A DNA stretch of 64,000 bases from assembly GCF_019145475.1 (NCBI RefSeq), contig NZ_JAHTKI010000009.1:224674-288673 (forward strand), in the 5' to 3' direction. The first letter of the stretch is position 1, and the number at the start of each line of letters is the position of its first letter. Source of the DNA: Pseudomonas botevensis (GTDB lineage: Bacteria; Pseudomonadota; Gammaproteobacteria; Pseudomonadales; Pseudomonadaceae). Below, piece after piece: positions 11,307 through 20,799 of the stretch. The position numbers and the translations under genes were made by a program. Under the pieces are notes generated by a model. The model was not told the DNA's origin. It did not search any database and saw only the letters and a list, made by a program, of their open reading frames with translations.

Positions 11307-11340
11307 AACCCGCGCCTTGAAAGAGGTGCGGGTTTTTTTA
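11307..11340 (+). terminator. Intrinsic terminator after asd
   Basis: AACCCGCGCCTT pairs with the run ending in GCGGGTT (one internal mismatch) around a GAAA loop, followed by seven T residues. Confidence 0.9.
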
Positions 11341-11446
11341 TGTCCGCGAAGGAGCCGGTGCAGCCCGTGCAAAACCCGGCAGAAATTGCCTGCATCCCCC
11401 TCAGCCGGTAAAGTGCCGCTCCCCCCGTTTCGCCAGAGGCCGCACC

Positions 11447-12457
11447 ATGACCCAGACCCTTGATATTGCCGTGATCGGCGCCACCGGTACGGTCGGCGAA
11501 ACCCTCGTCCAGATTCTCGAAGAGCGCGACTTTCCGGTCGGCAATCTGCACCTGTTGGCCAGCAGCGAGTCCGCTGGCAGCTCGGTGATGTTTCGCAACA
11601 AGAGCGTGCGAGTACGTGAGGTCGACGAGTTCGACTTCAGCAAGGTCAAACTGGCGTTTTTCGCCGCCGGTCCGGCCGTCACCCTGAGTTACGCGGCTCG
11701 TGCCCATGCCGCCGGTTGCTCGCTGGTCGATCTGTCCGGTGCGTTGCCGGCGGATCAGGCGCCGCAAGTGGTGCCGGAAGCCAACGCTCAGGTGCTGGAT
11801 GGACTGAACGTGCCATTCCAGGTCAGCAGCCCAAGCCCGTCGGCGACCACCCTGGCCGTGGTGCTGGCGCCGCTGCTCGAACTGATCGACCTGCAATACG
11901 TGCATGTCACGGCGAATCTGGCGGTTTCCGCCCAGGGGCGTGAGGGGGTGACCGAGCTGGCGCGCCAGACCGCCGAATTGCTGAATATGCGTCCGCTGGA
12001 GCCGAAATTCTTCGACCGGCAGATGGCCTTCAACCTGCTGGCCCAGGTCGGCACTCCGGATGCCCAGGGCCACACGCTGCTGGAAAAACGTCTGGTGCGC
12101 GAGTTGCGCCAGGTGCTGGCCCGACCTTTATTAAAGATTTCCGTGACTTGCATTCAAGCCCCGGTGTTTTTTGGCGATAGCTTTAGCGTGACCTTGCAGT
12201 CAGCGAACGCGGTCGACCTGGAAAAGGTCAACGCCGCCCTCGAGGACGCGCCGGGCATCGAGCTGGTCGAGGCTGGCGATTATCCGACAGCGGTCGGTGA
12301 CGCGGTGGGGCAGGACGTGGTCTATGTCGGGCGGGTGCGCGGCGGTGTCGACGAACCGGCGGAACTTAATCTGTGGCTGACGTCAGATAACGTACGCAAA
12401 GGTGCGGCCCTCAACGCGGTGCAAGTGGCCGAGTTGTTGATAAAAGGCCTGCTGTAA
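11447..12457 (+). CDS. usg: Usg-like aspartate-semialdehyde dehydrogenase homologue lacking the catalytic Cys
   Basis: 336 residues with the ASADH fold: the Rossmann loop VIGATGTVGETLVQIL at the N-terminus and a C-terminal dimerisation region. Where true ASADH enzymes have the Asn-Cys-Thr/Ser catalytic motif, this protein reads SSPSPSATTLAVVL (about residues 125-138), so the nucleophile is missing. This matches the USG-1 family, named from the E. coli gene upstream of truA, rather than a working second Asd. The catalytic asd lies just upstream with its own terminator. The function of Usg proteins is not established; a non-enzymatic or altered role is inferred. Confidence 0.9.
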   Translation: MTQTLDIAVIGATGTVGETLVQILEERDFPVGNLHLLASSESAGSSVMFRNKSVRVREVDEFDFSKVKLAFFAAGPAVTLSYAARAHAAGCSLVDLSGALPADQAPQVVPEANAQVLDGLNVPFQVSSPSPSATTLAVVLAPLLELIDLQYVHVTANLAVSAQGREGVTELARQTAELLNMRPLEPKFFDRQMAFNLLAQVGTPDAQGHTLLEKRLVRELRQVLARPLLKISVTCIQAPVFFGDSFSVTLQSANAVDLEKVNAALEDAPGIELVEAGDYPTAVGDAVGQDVVYVGRVRGGVDEPAELNLWLTSDNVRKGAALNAVQVAELLIKGLL

Positions 12458-12665
12458 AAGATACTTGGCAACAATTTGTCGACTGATTCTAGGCGGGCGC
12501 TATGCTTGCCCGGAACACTCGATAACGTAATACCCTCCGGGACTTTCCGGGGCATCAAAGAAATGATCGCGCGCGACATCTGTCGTCGTCGCGCGCAATG
12601 CCTTACGGCAGCGGTAATCAACATCTTCTCGCTGGCCGAGGAACGTTCAAACAAAGGATGAGGCT

Positions 12666-15299
12666 ATGGTTCAAGTTCGCAAACTGGTGTTAGCAATAGC
12701 GGCCGCCTCGGCGCTGTCCTCCGGTATGGCGCATGCCCTCGGGCTCGGGGAGCTGACCCTGAAGTCGACCCTGAACCAGCCGCTGGTGGCGGAAATCGAG
12801 CTGCTCGACGTCAAGGACCTCACCGCTGCCGAAGTGGTGCCGAGCCTGGCCTCGCCGGAAGACTTCGCCAAGGCCGGCGTCGATCGCCAGGCCTTTCTCA
12901 ATGACCTGACCTTTACCCCGGTGCTCAACGCCAGCGGTAAAAGCGTGCTGCGCGTGACATCGAGCAAGCCGCTGTCCGAACCGATGGTGAAATTCCTCGT
13001 GCAGGTCATGTGGCCCAATGGTCGCCTGCTGCGCGACTACAGCGTGCTGCTCGATCCGTCCAAGTTCTCGCCGCAGACCGCCGATGCCGCCGCCCAGCCT
13101 GCGCCGTCGCAAACCATTACCGCGCCGACCACCGGTGCCACCCATCCTGCCCAGCACACCACCACCCCGCGCGACACCCTCTGGGAAATCGCGGCGAAGG
13201 CGCGTACTGGCGGTTCGATTCAGCAAACCATGCTGGCGATCCAGGCGTTGAACCCGGATGCGTTCATCGACGGCAACATCAACCGTCTGAAGACCGGTCA
13301 GGTGCTGCGGATGCCGGACGCCGTGCAAAGCACCGCGTTGCCGCAGTCCAAAGCGATTGCCGAAGTGGCGGCGCAGAACGAAGCCTGGCGTTCCGGGCGC
13401 CGTTATGCGGCCAAACCGGGCACTGGGCAGCAACAACTGGACGCTACCAAGCGTGGCCGTGGCAACACCGGTGCCGCGCAAAACACCAAGGACAACCTGA
13501 GTCTGGTTTCCGCTGAAAGCGCCAAGGGCCGTGGCAAAGGCCCGGCCGGCGATGCCAAGGCGTTGAGTAATAAACTCGCGGTCACCCAGGAAAGCCTCGA
13601 CACGACCCGTCGTGACAACGAGGAACTGAAAAGCCGCATGGCCGATCTGCAAAGCCAGCTGGACAAGCTGCAGCGTCTGATCGAGCTGAAAAACAATCAA
13701 TTGGCGAAGATGCAGGCCGAGGGTTCGGGCACCGCCCCGGCCGCTGCTGCGCCAGCCGTGCCGACGGTTCCGGCGATCACTGCCGAACTGGCCGCCACTC
13801 CACCCGCCACGCCGGCTGAAACGGCCCCGGCAGTGCCGGCACCTGAGGCGGCTGCTCCGGCCCCGGTCGAGCCGGTGGTCGAGACAAAACCTGCCGCCGA
13901 TGACGACAAAGCCTTCAACGAACTGCTGACCAACCCGATTCTGCTGGGTCTGGTTGGCGGTGGCGCGGTGGTGCTGTTGCTGCTGTTGTTGCTGCTGGCA
14001 CGTCGCCGCAAGGCTCAGCAGGAAGCCGAGAAGCATCTGCGCATGGCTCGTGCCCTGGAGGAGCAATCCTTCTCGCCTGAGCTGGACCTGCCGGAAGACA
14101 GCTTCGATGGTCTGGAAGTGCCGGCGGCCAGCGTCAAGCTTGCACCTGCACCTGCACCTGCACCTGCACCTGCACCGGTGGTGGCTCCGGTAGTTGCCCC
14201 GGTGGTGATGGCCGAGCCGATCGCCGCGCCGCTGGTCGCACCGGCCGCCGAGCGTTCCGACGACGTGCTGGCCAAGGCGCAATCGCACATCGATGGTGGT
14301 CGTCTGAACCAGGCGGCGGCGTTGCTGGAGGAGGGCGTCAGCCTTGAGCCGCAGCGCAGCGATCTGCGTCTGAAGCTGATGGAAGTCTACGGTCGCCAGG
14401 GTGATCGCGACGCGTTCGTCGGTCAAGAGCGTCAACTGGTTGCCAATGGCGACAACTTCGCCAAGGTCGAAGAGCTGAAAACCCGCTTCCCGGCCATGGC
14501 GGTCGTCGCGGCGAGCGGTCTGGCGGCCGCTGCCATCGCGGCCGAACTGGACGCGGAGTACGTCAAGGAGCTGCTGCTCGACGAGCCTGAAGCGCCTGCG
14601 CCTCTGGACAACGAGCTGGACAGCGCCTTCGACCTGAGTCTCGACGATCTCGACAAGATCACTCCGGTGGAGCCGGCAGCGGTCGAGCCGCAAGCACCGG
14701 TCGAGCTGGACGAATTCCCGTCCGACGATGATCTGAGCTTCGAATCGGTGCTGCAACAGCAGACCGAGATCAAGGAAAACCTCGACGACCTGTCGGAGTT
14801 CGACCTGGATCTGGACCTCGGCGCCGAACCGTCGCCAGCCTTGACAGCCGAAGACGACTTCCTGCTGGATCTGGACGAAGGCGTGAAGGATCTGCCACCG
14901 GTCGAGGCGCCAGTCGTGGCCGAAGTGCCGCTGGATGACCTGGAACTGCCAGCCGATTTCGATCTGTCCCTGGCGGACGAAATGGACGCCACCCCGGCCG
15001 AACCGGACGCGTTCGCGGCGGAGCTGGATGACGTCAACGCCGAGCTGGATCGCCTGTCGAGCAGCATTGCCGAGCCAAGCTTCACTGAAGCCGACGCTGC
15101 GCTGGGTGGTGATCTGAACGACGAGGACTTCGACTTCCTGTCCGGTACTGACGAGGCCGCCACCAAGCTCGATCTGGCCCAGGCCTACATCGACATGGGC
15201 GACAACGATGGCGCGCGCGACATCCTCAACGAAGTGCTGACCGAGGGTGACGACAAGCAGCGCGGCGAAGCCAAGGAAATGCTTTCGCACCTGGCTTGA
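12666..15299 (+). CDS. fimV: FimV-type motility and polar-organisation protein
   Basis: 877 residues. FimV is an inner-membrane, peptidoglycan-binding hub that in Pseudomonas supports type IV pilus assembly, twitching and polar signalling. Order of parts: signal peptide (1-25, ending HALGLGELTLKS), the conserved FimV N-terminal domain (to about 130), a LysM domain (about 160-220, TPRDTLWEIAAKA), a coiled coil (about 300-350), one membrane helix (about 420-442, very Leu-rich, then ARRRK), a long acidic Ala/Pro-rich cytoplasmic region, and the C-terminal FimV TPR motif (KLDLAQAYIDMGDNDGARDIL). An Ala-Pro hexamer repeat lies inside. AAAGGATGAGGCT precedes the ATG. Confidence 0.96.
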   Translation: MVQVRKLVLAIAAASALSSGMAHALGLGELTLKSTLNQPLVAEIELLDVKDLTAAEVVPSLASPEDFAKAGVDRQAFLNDLTFTPVLNASGKSVLRVTSSKPLSEPMVKFLVQVMWPNGRLLRDYSVLLDPSKFSPQTADAAAQPAPSQTITAPTTGATHPAQHTTTPRDTLWEIAAKARTGGSIQQTMLAIQALNPDAFIDGNINRLKTGQVLRMPDAVQSTALPQSKAIAEVAAQNEAWRSGRRYAAKPGTGQQQLDATKRGRGNTGAAQNTKDNLSLVSAESAKGRGKGPAGDAKALSNKLAVTQESLDTTRRDNEELKSRMADLQSQLDKLQRLIELKNNQLAKMQAEGSGTAPAAAAPAVPTVPAITAELAATPPATPAETAPAVPAPEAAAPAPVEPVVETKPAADDDKAFNELLTNPILLGLVGGGAVVLLLLLLLLARRRKAQQEAEKHLRMARALEEQSFSPELDLPEDSFDGLEVPAASVKLAPAPAPAPAPAPVVAPVVAPVVMAEPIAAPLVAPAAERSDDVLAKAQSHIDGGRLNQAAALLEEGVSLEPQRSDLRLKLMEVYGRQGDRDAFVGQERQLVANGDNFAKVEELKTRFPAMAVVAASGLAAAAIAAELDAEYVKELLLDEPEAPAPLDNELDSAFDLSLDDLDKITPVEPAAVEPQAPVELDEFPSDDDLSFESVLQQQTEIKENLDDLSEFDLDLDLGAEPSPALTAEDDFLLDLDEGVKDLPPVEAPVVAEVPLDDLELPADFDLSLADEMDATPAEPDAFAAELDDVNAELDRLSSSIAEPSFTEADAALGGDLNDEDFDFLSGTDEAATKLDLAQAYIDMGDNDGARDILNEVLTEGDDKQRGEAKEMLSHLA
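14141..14176 (+). repeat. Six tandem TGCACC hexamers inside fimV
   Basis: Six perfect 6-bp units encode an Ala-Pro run in the cytoplasmic linker. The unit is in frame, so slippage would change linker length without breaking the gene. Confidence 0.95.
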
Positions 15300-15319
15300 G
15301 TCTGCGTTCGGCAGTAAAC

Positions 15320-15352
15320 AAAACGGCAGCCCCTCGAGGCTGCCGTTTTTTG
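15320..15352 (+). terminator. Intrinsic terminator after fimV
   Basis: AAAACGGCAGCC and GGCTGCCGTTTT form the stem around CCTCGA, followed by further T residues. Confidence 0.92.
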
Positions 15353-15465
15353 TTGGGGGCGGGTTTGCGCACAAAGAGGCCGGGACGTCCGGCGGAGAAC
15401 TTTCTAGCATCCACAGGCCGCGGCCTTATAATGCCCGCCTTTGTACATCAGCAGGCTGTCCCACC

Positions 15466-16320
15466 TTGGCAAACATAGATAACCCCGCCGCCGAAATGGC
15501 GCCCGAAGGCTTTTTCCGCGTCGCGCTGGGCGTTGAATACAAGGGTTCGCGCTACAGCGGCTGGCAGCGTCAGTCCACGGGTGTGGCCACGGTGCAGGAA
15601 ACCCTGGAAAAAGCCTTGTCGAAAGTCGCCAACACGCCGATTTCGATCCAGTGCGCCGGGCGTACCGATGCCGGCGTGCATGCCTGCGGGCAGGTGGTGC
15701 ATTTCGATACCCAGGTCGAGCGTTCGCTGAAGGCCTGGGTCATGGGCGCCAATATCAATCTGCCCCACGACATCAGCGTCAGCTGGGCCAAAGTGATGCC
15801 GGCGCATTTTCACGCGCGTTTCAAGGCGATCGCGCGGCGCTATCGCTATGTGATCTACAACGATCAGATCCGCCCGGCGCATCTCAATGAAGAAATCACC
15901 TGGAATCACCGTCCGCTGGATGTCGAGCGCATGGCCGAGGCCGCGCAGTATCTGGTGGGCACCCATGATTTCAGCGCGTTCCGTGCCGGTCAGTGCCAGG
16001 CCAAATCGCCGATCAAGCAACTGCATCACCTGCGCGTGACCCGTCACGGCAAAATGATCGTGCTCGACATCCGTGCCAGTGCGTTCCTGCATCATATGGT
16101 GCGCAATATTGCCGGGGTGCTGATGACCATCGGTGCCGGTGAGCGCCCGGTGGAGTGGATGAAAGAGGTGCTTGAAAGCCGCGAGCGGCGCTCCGGCGGG
16201 GTCACGGCCCATCCTTTCGGTCTGTATCTTGTGCAGGTCGAGTATCACGACGAGTTCCCGTTGCCCGAGCGTTTCATCGGGCCACATTTCCTTACCGGAT
16301 TCTCGGAACTTGACGGCTGA
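15466..16320 (+). CDS. truA: tRNA pseudouridine(38-40) synthase
   Basis: About 284 residues. It converts uridines 38-40 of the tRNA anticodon arm to pseudouridine. The catalytic Asp is in CAGRTDAGVHACGQVVHFDT, and FHARFKAIARRYRYVI, DFSAFRA and RASAFLHHMVRNIAG are family motifs. The start is uncertain: a TTG at 15466 gives an extra 10 residues before the ATG at 15496 (MAPEGFF), and neither has a strong ribosome binding site. A TATAAT hexamer at 15426-15431 could be the promoter. It follows fimV and usg, the conserved neighbours. Confidence 0.93.
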   Translation: MANIDNPAAEMAPEGFFRVALGVEYKGSRYSGWQRQSTGVATVQETLEKALSKVANTPISIQCAGRTDAGVHACGQVVHFDTQVERSLKAWVMGANINLPHDISVSWAKVMPAHFHARFKAIARRYRYVIYNDQIRPAHLNEEITWNHRPLDVERMAEAAQYLVGTHDFSAFRAGQCQAKSPIKQLHHLRVTRHGKMIVLDIRASAFLHHMVRNIAGVLMTIGAGERPVEWMKEVLESRERRSGGVTAHPFGLYLVQVEYHDEFPLPERFIGPHFLTGFSELDG

Positions 16321-16383
16321 CGCCCTCCAATCCATTTGTTACCATCCGGGACTTTCTCGGATTTGCCTTGGGGTTTTATCGAC

Positions 16384-17016
16384 ATGTCAGCCGTTCGCAG
16401 CAAGATTTGCGGGATTACCCGCATAGAAGATGCGTTGGCCGCCGTCGAAGCCGGAGCCGACGCCATCGGTTTCGTGTTTTACGCCAAGAGCCCACGAGCC
16501 GTGACCGTGCAGCAGGCGCGAGCGATCATCAAGGCATTGCCGCCGTTTGTGACCACGGTCGGGCTGTTCGTCAACGCCAGTCGCTGCGAGCTGGGGGAAA
16601 TCCTCGATGCCGTGCCGCTGGATCTGCTGCAATTTCACGGCGACGAAACCGCCGCTGAGTGCGAAGGCTGGCATCGGCCGTACATCAAGGCCCTGCGGGT
16701 CAAGGCGGGCGATGACATCGCCGCCGCCTGCAATGCCTACCCGAGCGCCAGTGGCGTATTGCTCGACACCTATGTCGAAGGCGTGCCCGGCGGAACCGGT
16801 GAGGCATTCGACTGGTCATTGATTCCGCAAGGCTTGAGCAAGCCGCTGATCCTGGCCGGCGGCCTCACGCCGGACAACGTGGCCGAGGCGGTCGCCCGTG
16901 TGCGGCCTTACGCGGTGGACGTCAGCGGCGGGGTAGAGGCGAGCAAGGGCATCAAGGATCACGCAAAGATTCAAGCGTTCATCAACGCCGTGCGCGGTAA
17001 CGCGTCGTCGATGTGA
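16384..17016 (+). CDS. trpF: Phosphoribosylanthranilate isomerase
   Basis: 210 residues, a single TIM barrel. It performs the Amadori rearrangement of phosphoribosylanthranilate in tryptophan synthesis. The catalytic Cys is in [12 protein letters not shown] and the catalytic Asp in VLLDTYVEG; phosphate-binding glycine loops are at [10 protein letters not shown] and [15 protein letters not shown]. The ATG at 16384 gives the family N-terminus. As in other pseudomonads, trpF stands alone between truA and accD rather than with other trp genes. Confidence 0.97.
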   Translation: MSAVRSKICGITRIEDALAAVEAGADAIGFVFYAKSPRAVTVQQARAIIKALPPFVTTVGLFVNASRCELGEILDAVPLDLLQFHGDETAAECEGWHRPYIKALRVKAGDDIAAACNAYPSASGVLLDTYVEGVPGGTGEAFDWSLIPQGLSKPLILAGGLTPDNVAEAVARVRPYAVDVSGGVEASKGIKDHAKIQAFINAVRGNASSM

Positions 17017-17216
17017 CGGCTGGCAGACTGCCGCCGTCCATAACAGCACTTGCACAAAGCAGGCATGGCTGAGGGTTTTTGGGGTTGCACGCAGGTCATG
17101 TCTCGCGCTGACCGTGGCGTTCCATCGATCATCGCCACACACATGAATTTAGCTGAAGGGCATACGCGGGGCCGCGAACCAGAGCGTTCGGGCCGCCGGT
17201 ACTGGAGAAAGAAAGC

Positions 17217-18137
17217 ATGAGCAACTGGTTGGTAGACAAACTGATCCCTTCGATCATGCGTTCGGAGGTCAAGAAGAGCTCGGTGCCTGAAGGTCTGTGG
17301 CACAAATGCCCGTCCTGCGAGGCTGTGCTGTATCGTCCGGAGCTGGAAAAGACCCTGGACGTTTGCCCCAAGTGCAGCCACCACATGCGCATCGGCGCAC
17401 GTGCGCGGATTGACATTTTCCTTGATGCCGAAGGTCGCGCCGAGCTGGGTGCCGATCTGGAGCCGGTTGACCGTCTGAAATTCCGCGACGGCAAGAAGTA
17501 CAAGGATCGCCTGACCGCTGCACAGAAGCAGACCGGCGAAAAAGACGCGCTGATCTCCATGAGCGGCACCCTGCTGGGCATGCCGGTGGTGGTTTCGGCG
17601 TTCGAGTTCAGCTTCATGGGCGGTTCCATGGGCGCCATCGTCGGTGAGCGCTTCGTGCGCGCCGCCAACTACGCGCTGGAAAAACGCTGCCCGATGATCT
17701 GCTTCGCTGCCTCCGGTGGTGCGCGCATGCAGGAAGCGCTGATCTCGCTGATGCAGATGGCCAAGACCTCGGCGGTGCTGGCGCGTCTGCGCGAAGAAGG
17801 CATTCCGTTCATTTCGGTACTGACCGACCCGGTCTACGGTGGCGTTTCCGCCAGTCTGGCGATGCTCGGCGACGTGATCGTCGGCGAGCCGAAAGCCCTG
17901 ATCGGTTTCGCCGGTCCGCGCGTGATCGAGCAGACCGTGCGTGAAAAACTGCCGGAAGGCTTCCAGCGCAGCGAGTTCCTGCTGGAGCACGGTGCAATCG
18001 ACCTGATCATCGACCGTCGCGAACTGCGTCCGCGCCTGGGCAACCTGCTGGCACAAATGACCGGTCAGCCGACACCGAAGTTCGTTGCCGCTCCGGTTGA
18101 GCCGATTGTCGTTCCGCCGGTGCCTGCCAACGTATGA
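17217..18137 (+). CDS. accD: Acetyl-CoA carboxylase carboxyltransferase, beta subunit
   Basis: 306 residues. With AccA it transfers the carboxyl group from carboxybiotin-BCCP to acetyl-CoA, giving malonyl-CoA. The N-terminal zinc ribbon is CPSC at about residue 29 and CPKC at about residue 48; the crotonase-like CoA domain contains [14 protein letters not shown] and [27 protein letters not shown] precedes the ATG. folC overlaps its 3' end by four bases (ATGA), so the two are coupled. Confidence 0.98.
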   Translation: MSNWLVDKLIPSIMRSEVKKSSVPEGLWHKCPSCEAVLYRPELEKTLDVCPKCSHHMRIGARARIDIFLDAEGRAELGADLEPVDRLKFRDGKKYKDRLTAAQKQTGEKDALISMSGTLLGMPVVVSAFEFSFMGGSMGAIVGERFVRAANYALEKRCPMICFAASGGARMQEALISLMQMAKTSAVLARLREEGIPFISVLTDPVYGGVSASLAMLGDVIVGEPKALIGFAGPRVIEQTVREKLPEGFQRSEFLLEHGAIDLIIDRRELRPRLGNLLAQMTGQPTPKFVAAPVEPIVVPPVPANV

Positions 18138-19441
18138 CCGAGCGCACCCTTGGCGAGTGGCTCGCCTACCTTGAGCAGTTGCATCCCTCGGCCATCGACA
18201 TGGGGCTGGAGCGTTCGCAACAGGTAGCGTCCCGCATGGGGCTGGGCCAGCCGGCGCCAAGGGTGATTACGGTCACCGGCACCAACGGCAAGGGTTCGAC
18301 CTGCGCTTTCGTGGCTTCGTTGCTGCGGGCGCAGGGCCTGAGCGTTGGTGTCTACAATTCTCCGCATCTGCTGCGTTACAACGAGCGGGTGCAGCTCAAT
18401 GGCGTCGAAGCGACCGATGCCCAGCTGTGTGAAGCCTTCGCAGCGGTCGAGGCCGGGCGCGGCGACACCTCCCTGACTTACTTCGAAATGGGCACCCTGG
18501 CGGCGTTCTGGCTGTTTCAACAGTCCGCGCTCGATGCCGTGGTGCTGGAAGTCGGCCTGGGCGGGCGTCTGGATACGGTCAACGTGGTTGACGCCGATAT
18601 CGCATTGGTCACCAGCATTGGCGTCGATCATGCCGATTACCTGGGCGATACCCGTGAGTCCGTGGCGTTCGAGAAAGCCGGGATTTTCCGCCAGGGCAAG
18701 CCTGCGCTGTGCGGCGATCTGAATCCTCCGCAACCGTTGCTCGACAAGGCGCGCGAACTCGCCTGCCCGTTCTTCCTGCGTGGACGTGATTTCGACCTGG
18801 GGATTACCGACCAGCATTGGCAATGGCGTGGTACGGATGCTGACGGCCACGTAGTCGAATTGCGCGATTTGCCGCTGCTCGACCTGCCAATGGAAAACGC
18901 CGCACTGGCGTTGCAGGCTTATCTGCTGCTCGGGTTGCCTTGGGAGGCGGGGCAGATTGCTGCGGCTCTGCAAGCCACTCGCGTGGTCGGTCGCCTCGAT
19001 CGGCGTTCGTTCGAGTGGAACGGCAAGCGCCTGAGCCTGCTGCTCGATGTCGGTCATAACCCCCATGCGGCGGAGTATCTGGCCCGGCGTCTGGCGGCCA
19101 GACCTCCGGTCGGCAAGCGTCTGGCGGTATTCGGCCTGCTGGCGGACAAGGATCTGCCAGGCGTCGTTGGCGAACTGAATGCCAGCGTCCAGCACTGGGC
19201 CGTGGCGCCGCTGGATTCGCCGCGCGCTCGTCCGGTGGCCGAATTGCATGAAGCATTGCAGAACCTTGGGGCTTCGGTGACGTCTTACGACAGCGTCGCG
19301 GCCGCCCTGGAAGGGCAGTGCGCGGTGGCGACCAGTGACGACGAGATTCTGTTGTTCGGATCATTTTATTGTGTCGCCGAGGCCCTCGAATGGCTGGCCC
19401 GGCACTCCACGGAGGAAGCGGCAAATGGCTTTGCTGGATAA
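18134..19441 (+). CDS. folC: Bifunctional dihydrofolate synthase / folylpolyglutamate synthase
   Basis: 435 residues, Mur-ligase fold. It adds glutamate to dihydropteroate and further glutamates to folates. The ATP loop [17 protein letters not shown] is near residue 50; [25 protein letters not shown] and [13 protein letters not shown] follow as in the family. It overlaps accD by ATGA and overlaps the next gene by 17 bases. Confidence 0.97.
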   Translation: MTERTLGEWLAYLEQLHPSAIDMGLERSQQVASRMGLGQPAPRVITVTGTNGKGSTCAFVASLLRAQGLSVGVYNSPHLLRYNERVQLNGVEATDAQLCEAFAAVEAGRGDTSLTYFEMGTLAAFWLFQQSALDAVVLEVGLGGRLDTVNVVDADIALVTSIGVDHADYLGDTRESVAFEKAGIFRQGKPALCGDLNPPQPLLDKARELACPFFLRGRDFDLGITDQHWQWRGTDADGHVVELRDLPLLDLPMENAALALQAYLLLGLPWEAGQIAAALQATRVVGRLDRRSFEWNGKRLSLLLDVGHNPHAAEYLARRLAARPPVGKRLAVFGLLADKDLPGVVGELNASVQHWAVAPLDSPRARPVAELHEALQNLGASVTSYDSVAAALEGQCAVATSDDEILLFGSFYCVAEALEWLARHSTEEAANGFAG

Positions 19442-20099
19442 AGCGTACAAGCAGCGCATGGTCGGTGCCCTGGTGCTGGTGGCGCTGGCGGTGATTTTTC
19501 TGCCGATGCTGTTTACCCGTGAAGACGAACAGCGTCAGGTGACGGTCGAAGCGCCGGCAGCTCCGCAGGCGCCGGCTGTTGCGCAGATCCAGATGGAAAC
19601 GGTGGCTGTGCCGGAACCGCAAGTGTTGCCGCAAGAGCCTATGCCGACTGATGACGAGGTTGCGGAGCAGGTTGCGCCGTCCAAGCCGATTGCCGCTGCG
19701 CCGGCTCCGGCACCTGCGGCGCCTGTTGCGGCCGCAAAACCGGTGGCTCCGGCACCGGCGCCCGCCGCCAAACCTGCGCCGATCCCGGCGCCGGCTCAGC
19801 CGATTGCTGCGGCTCCCGCCAAGCCTGATACCACCCAGAGTCGGGTTGACGCCAATGGCCTGTCGGTGAGCTGGTCGGTGCAGCTTGCCAGTCTGTCGAG
19901 TCGCGCCAGCGCCGAGAGTCTGCAAAAAAGCCTGCGCAGCCAGGGCTACAACGCCTATATCCGTTCCGCCGAGGGCAAGAATCGGGTGTTTGTCGGGCCG
20001 CTGATCGAGCGCGCCGAAGCCGATCGTCTGCGCGATCTTTTGAGCCGTCAGCAGAATCTCAAGGGTTTTGTCGTGCGCTTCCAGCCTGAGCGCGGCTAA
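19425..20099 (+). CDS. dedD: SPOR-domain cell-division protein, DedD-like
   Basis: 224 residues: a short basic N-terminus, one membrane helix (about 11-28, MVGALVLVALAVIFLPML), a long Ala/Pro linker (about 45-135), and a C-terminal SPOR domain (about 140-220, SVQLASLSSRASAESLQKSL to FVVRFQPERG) that binds denuded glycan strands at the septum. The ATG at 19425 has GGAGGAAG at good spacing and lies inside the end of folC. The position between folC and cvpA is that of E. coli dedD. Confidence 0.92.
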   Translation: MALLDKAYKQRMVGALVLVALAVIFLPMLFTREDEQRQVTVEAPAAPQAPAVAQIQMETVAVPEPQVLPQEPMPTDDEVAEQVAPSKPIAAAPAPAPAAPVAAAKPVAPAPAPAAKPAPIPAPAQPIAAAPAKPDTTQSRVDANGLSVSWSVQLASLSSRASAESLQKSLRSQGYNAYIRSAEGKNRVFVGPLIERAEADRLRDLLSRQQNLKGFVVRFQPERG

Positions 20100-20197
20100 A
20101 AACTATCGCCCGGATTGAAATGCACTGACAATCGCAGCTTACCGACGGCCCTGCGCTCTGCTAAAATGCGCCGCCTTATCCGTCTGTAGGCTGCACT

Positions 20198-20758
20198 GTG
20201 CCATTTACCTGGGTTGACTGGGCGATCGTTGCAATCGTCGCCATCTCCGCTTTGATCAGTTTGAGCCGCGGCTTCGTCAAAGAAGCGTTATCGCTGGTGA
20301 CCTGGATCATCGCAGGAGCGGTTGCCTGGATGTTTGGTGGCTCACTGTCCGAGTACCTCGCCGGATACATCGAAACGCCATCGGCTCGCGTGATCGCGGG
20401 CTGTGCCATCATGTTTGTCGCCACACTGATCGTGGGCGCAATGATCAATTATCTTATCGGCGAACTGGTTCGCGTCACCGGATTATCCGGCACCGACCGG
20501 TTCCTGGGCATGGCCTTCGGCGCTGCGCGTGGCGTGTTGCTGGTGGTCGTGGCAGTCGGGCTGTTGAGCCTGGGGCCGGTACAGCAGGACGGGTGGTGGA
20601 AAGAATCCCAGCTCGTGCCAAAGTTTCTATTGGTCGCAGACTGGTCCAAAAACCTGATACTGGGTTGGAGCAGTCAGTGGCTTGCCAGCGGAATCAGCGT
20701 ACCCGCTGATATTCCGTTCAAGGAGCAACTCTTGCCGTCGGCCAAAACGCCTCAGTGA
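20198..20758 (+). CDS. cvpA: CvpA-family membrane protein
   Basis: 186 residues with four membrane helices (about 5-25, 30-50, 63-85 and 105-120). CvpA is named for colicin V production but is broadly conserved next to purF and has a poorly defined envelope role. The start is GTG at 20198; no ATG fits. A TAAAAT hexamer at 20162-20167 may be the -10 element, giving a short leader. purF follows after 41 bases. Confidence 0.92.
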   Translation: MPFTWVDWAIVAIVAISALISLSRGFVKEALSLVTWIIAGAVAWMFGGSLSEYLAGYIETPSARVIAGCAIMFVATLIVGAMINYLIGELVRVTGLSGTDRFLGMAFGAARGVLLVVVAVGLLSLGPVQQDGWWKESQLVPKFLLVADWSKNLILGWSSQWLASGISVPADIPFKEQLLPSAKTPQ

Positions 20759-20799
20759 GTGTTGTTCAGTTCAGATCCATTAAGTAGGGGTTGCGTCGC

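Noticed and set aside
14141..14176. Short tandem repeat considered as part of a CRISPR array
   Set aside because: Six-base units without spacers inside a coding gene. No CRISPR-like repeat-spacer pattern was noticed anywhere in the window.
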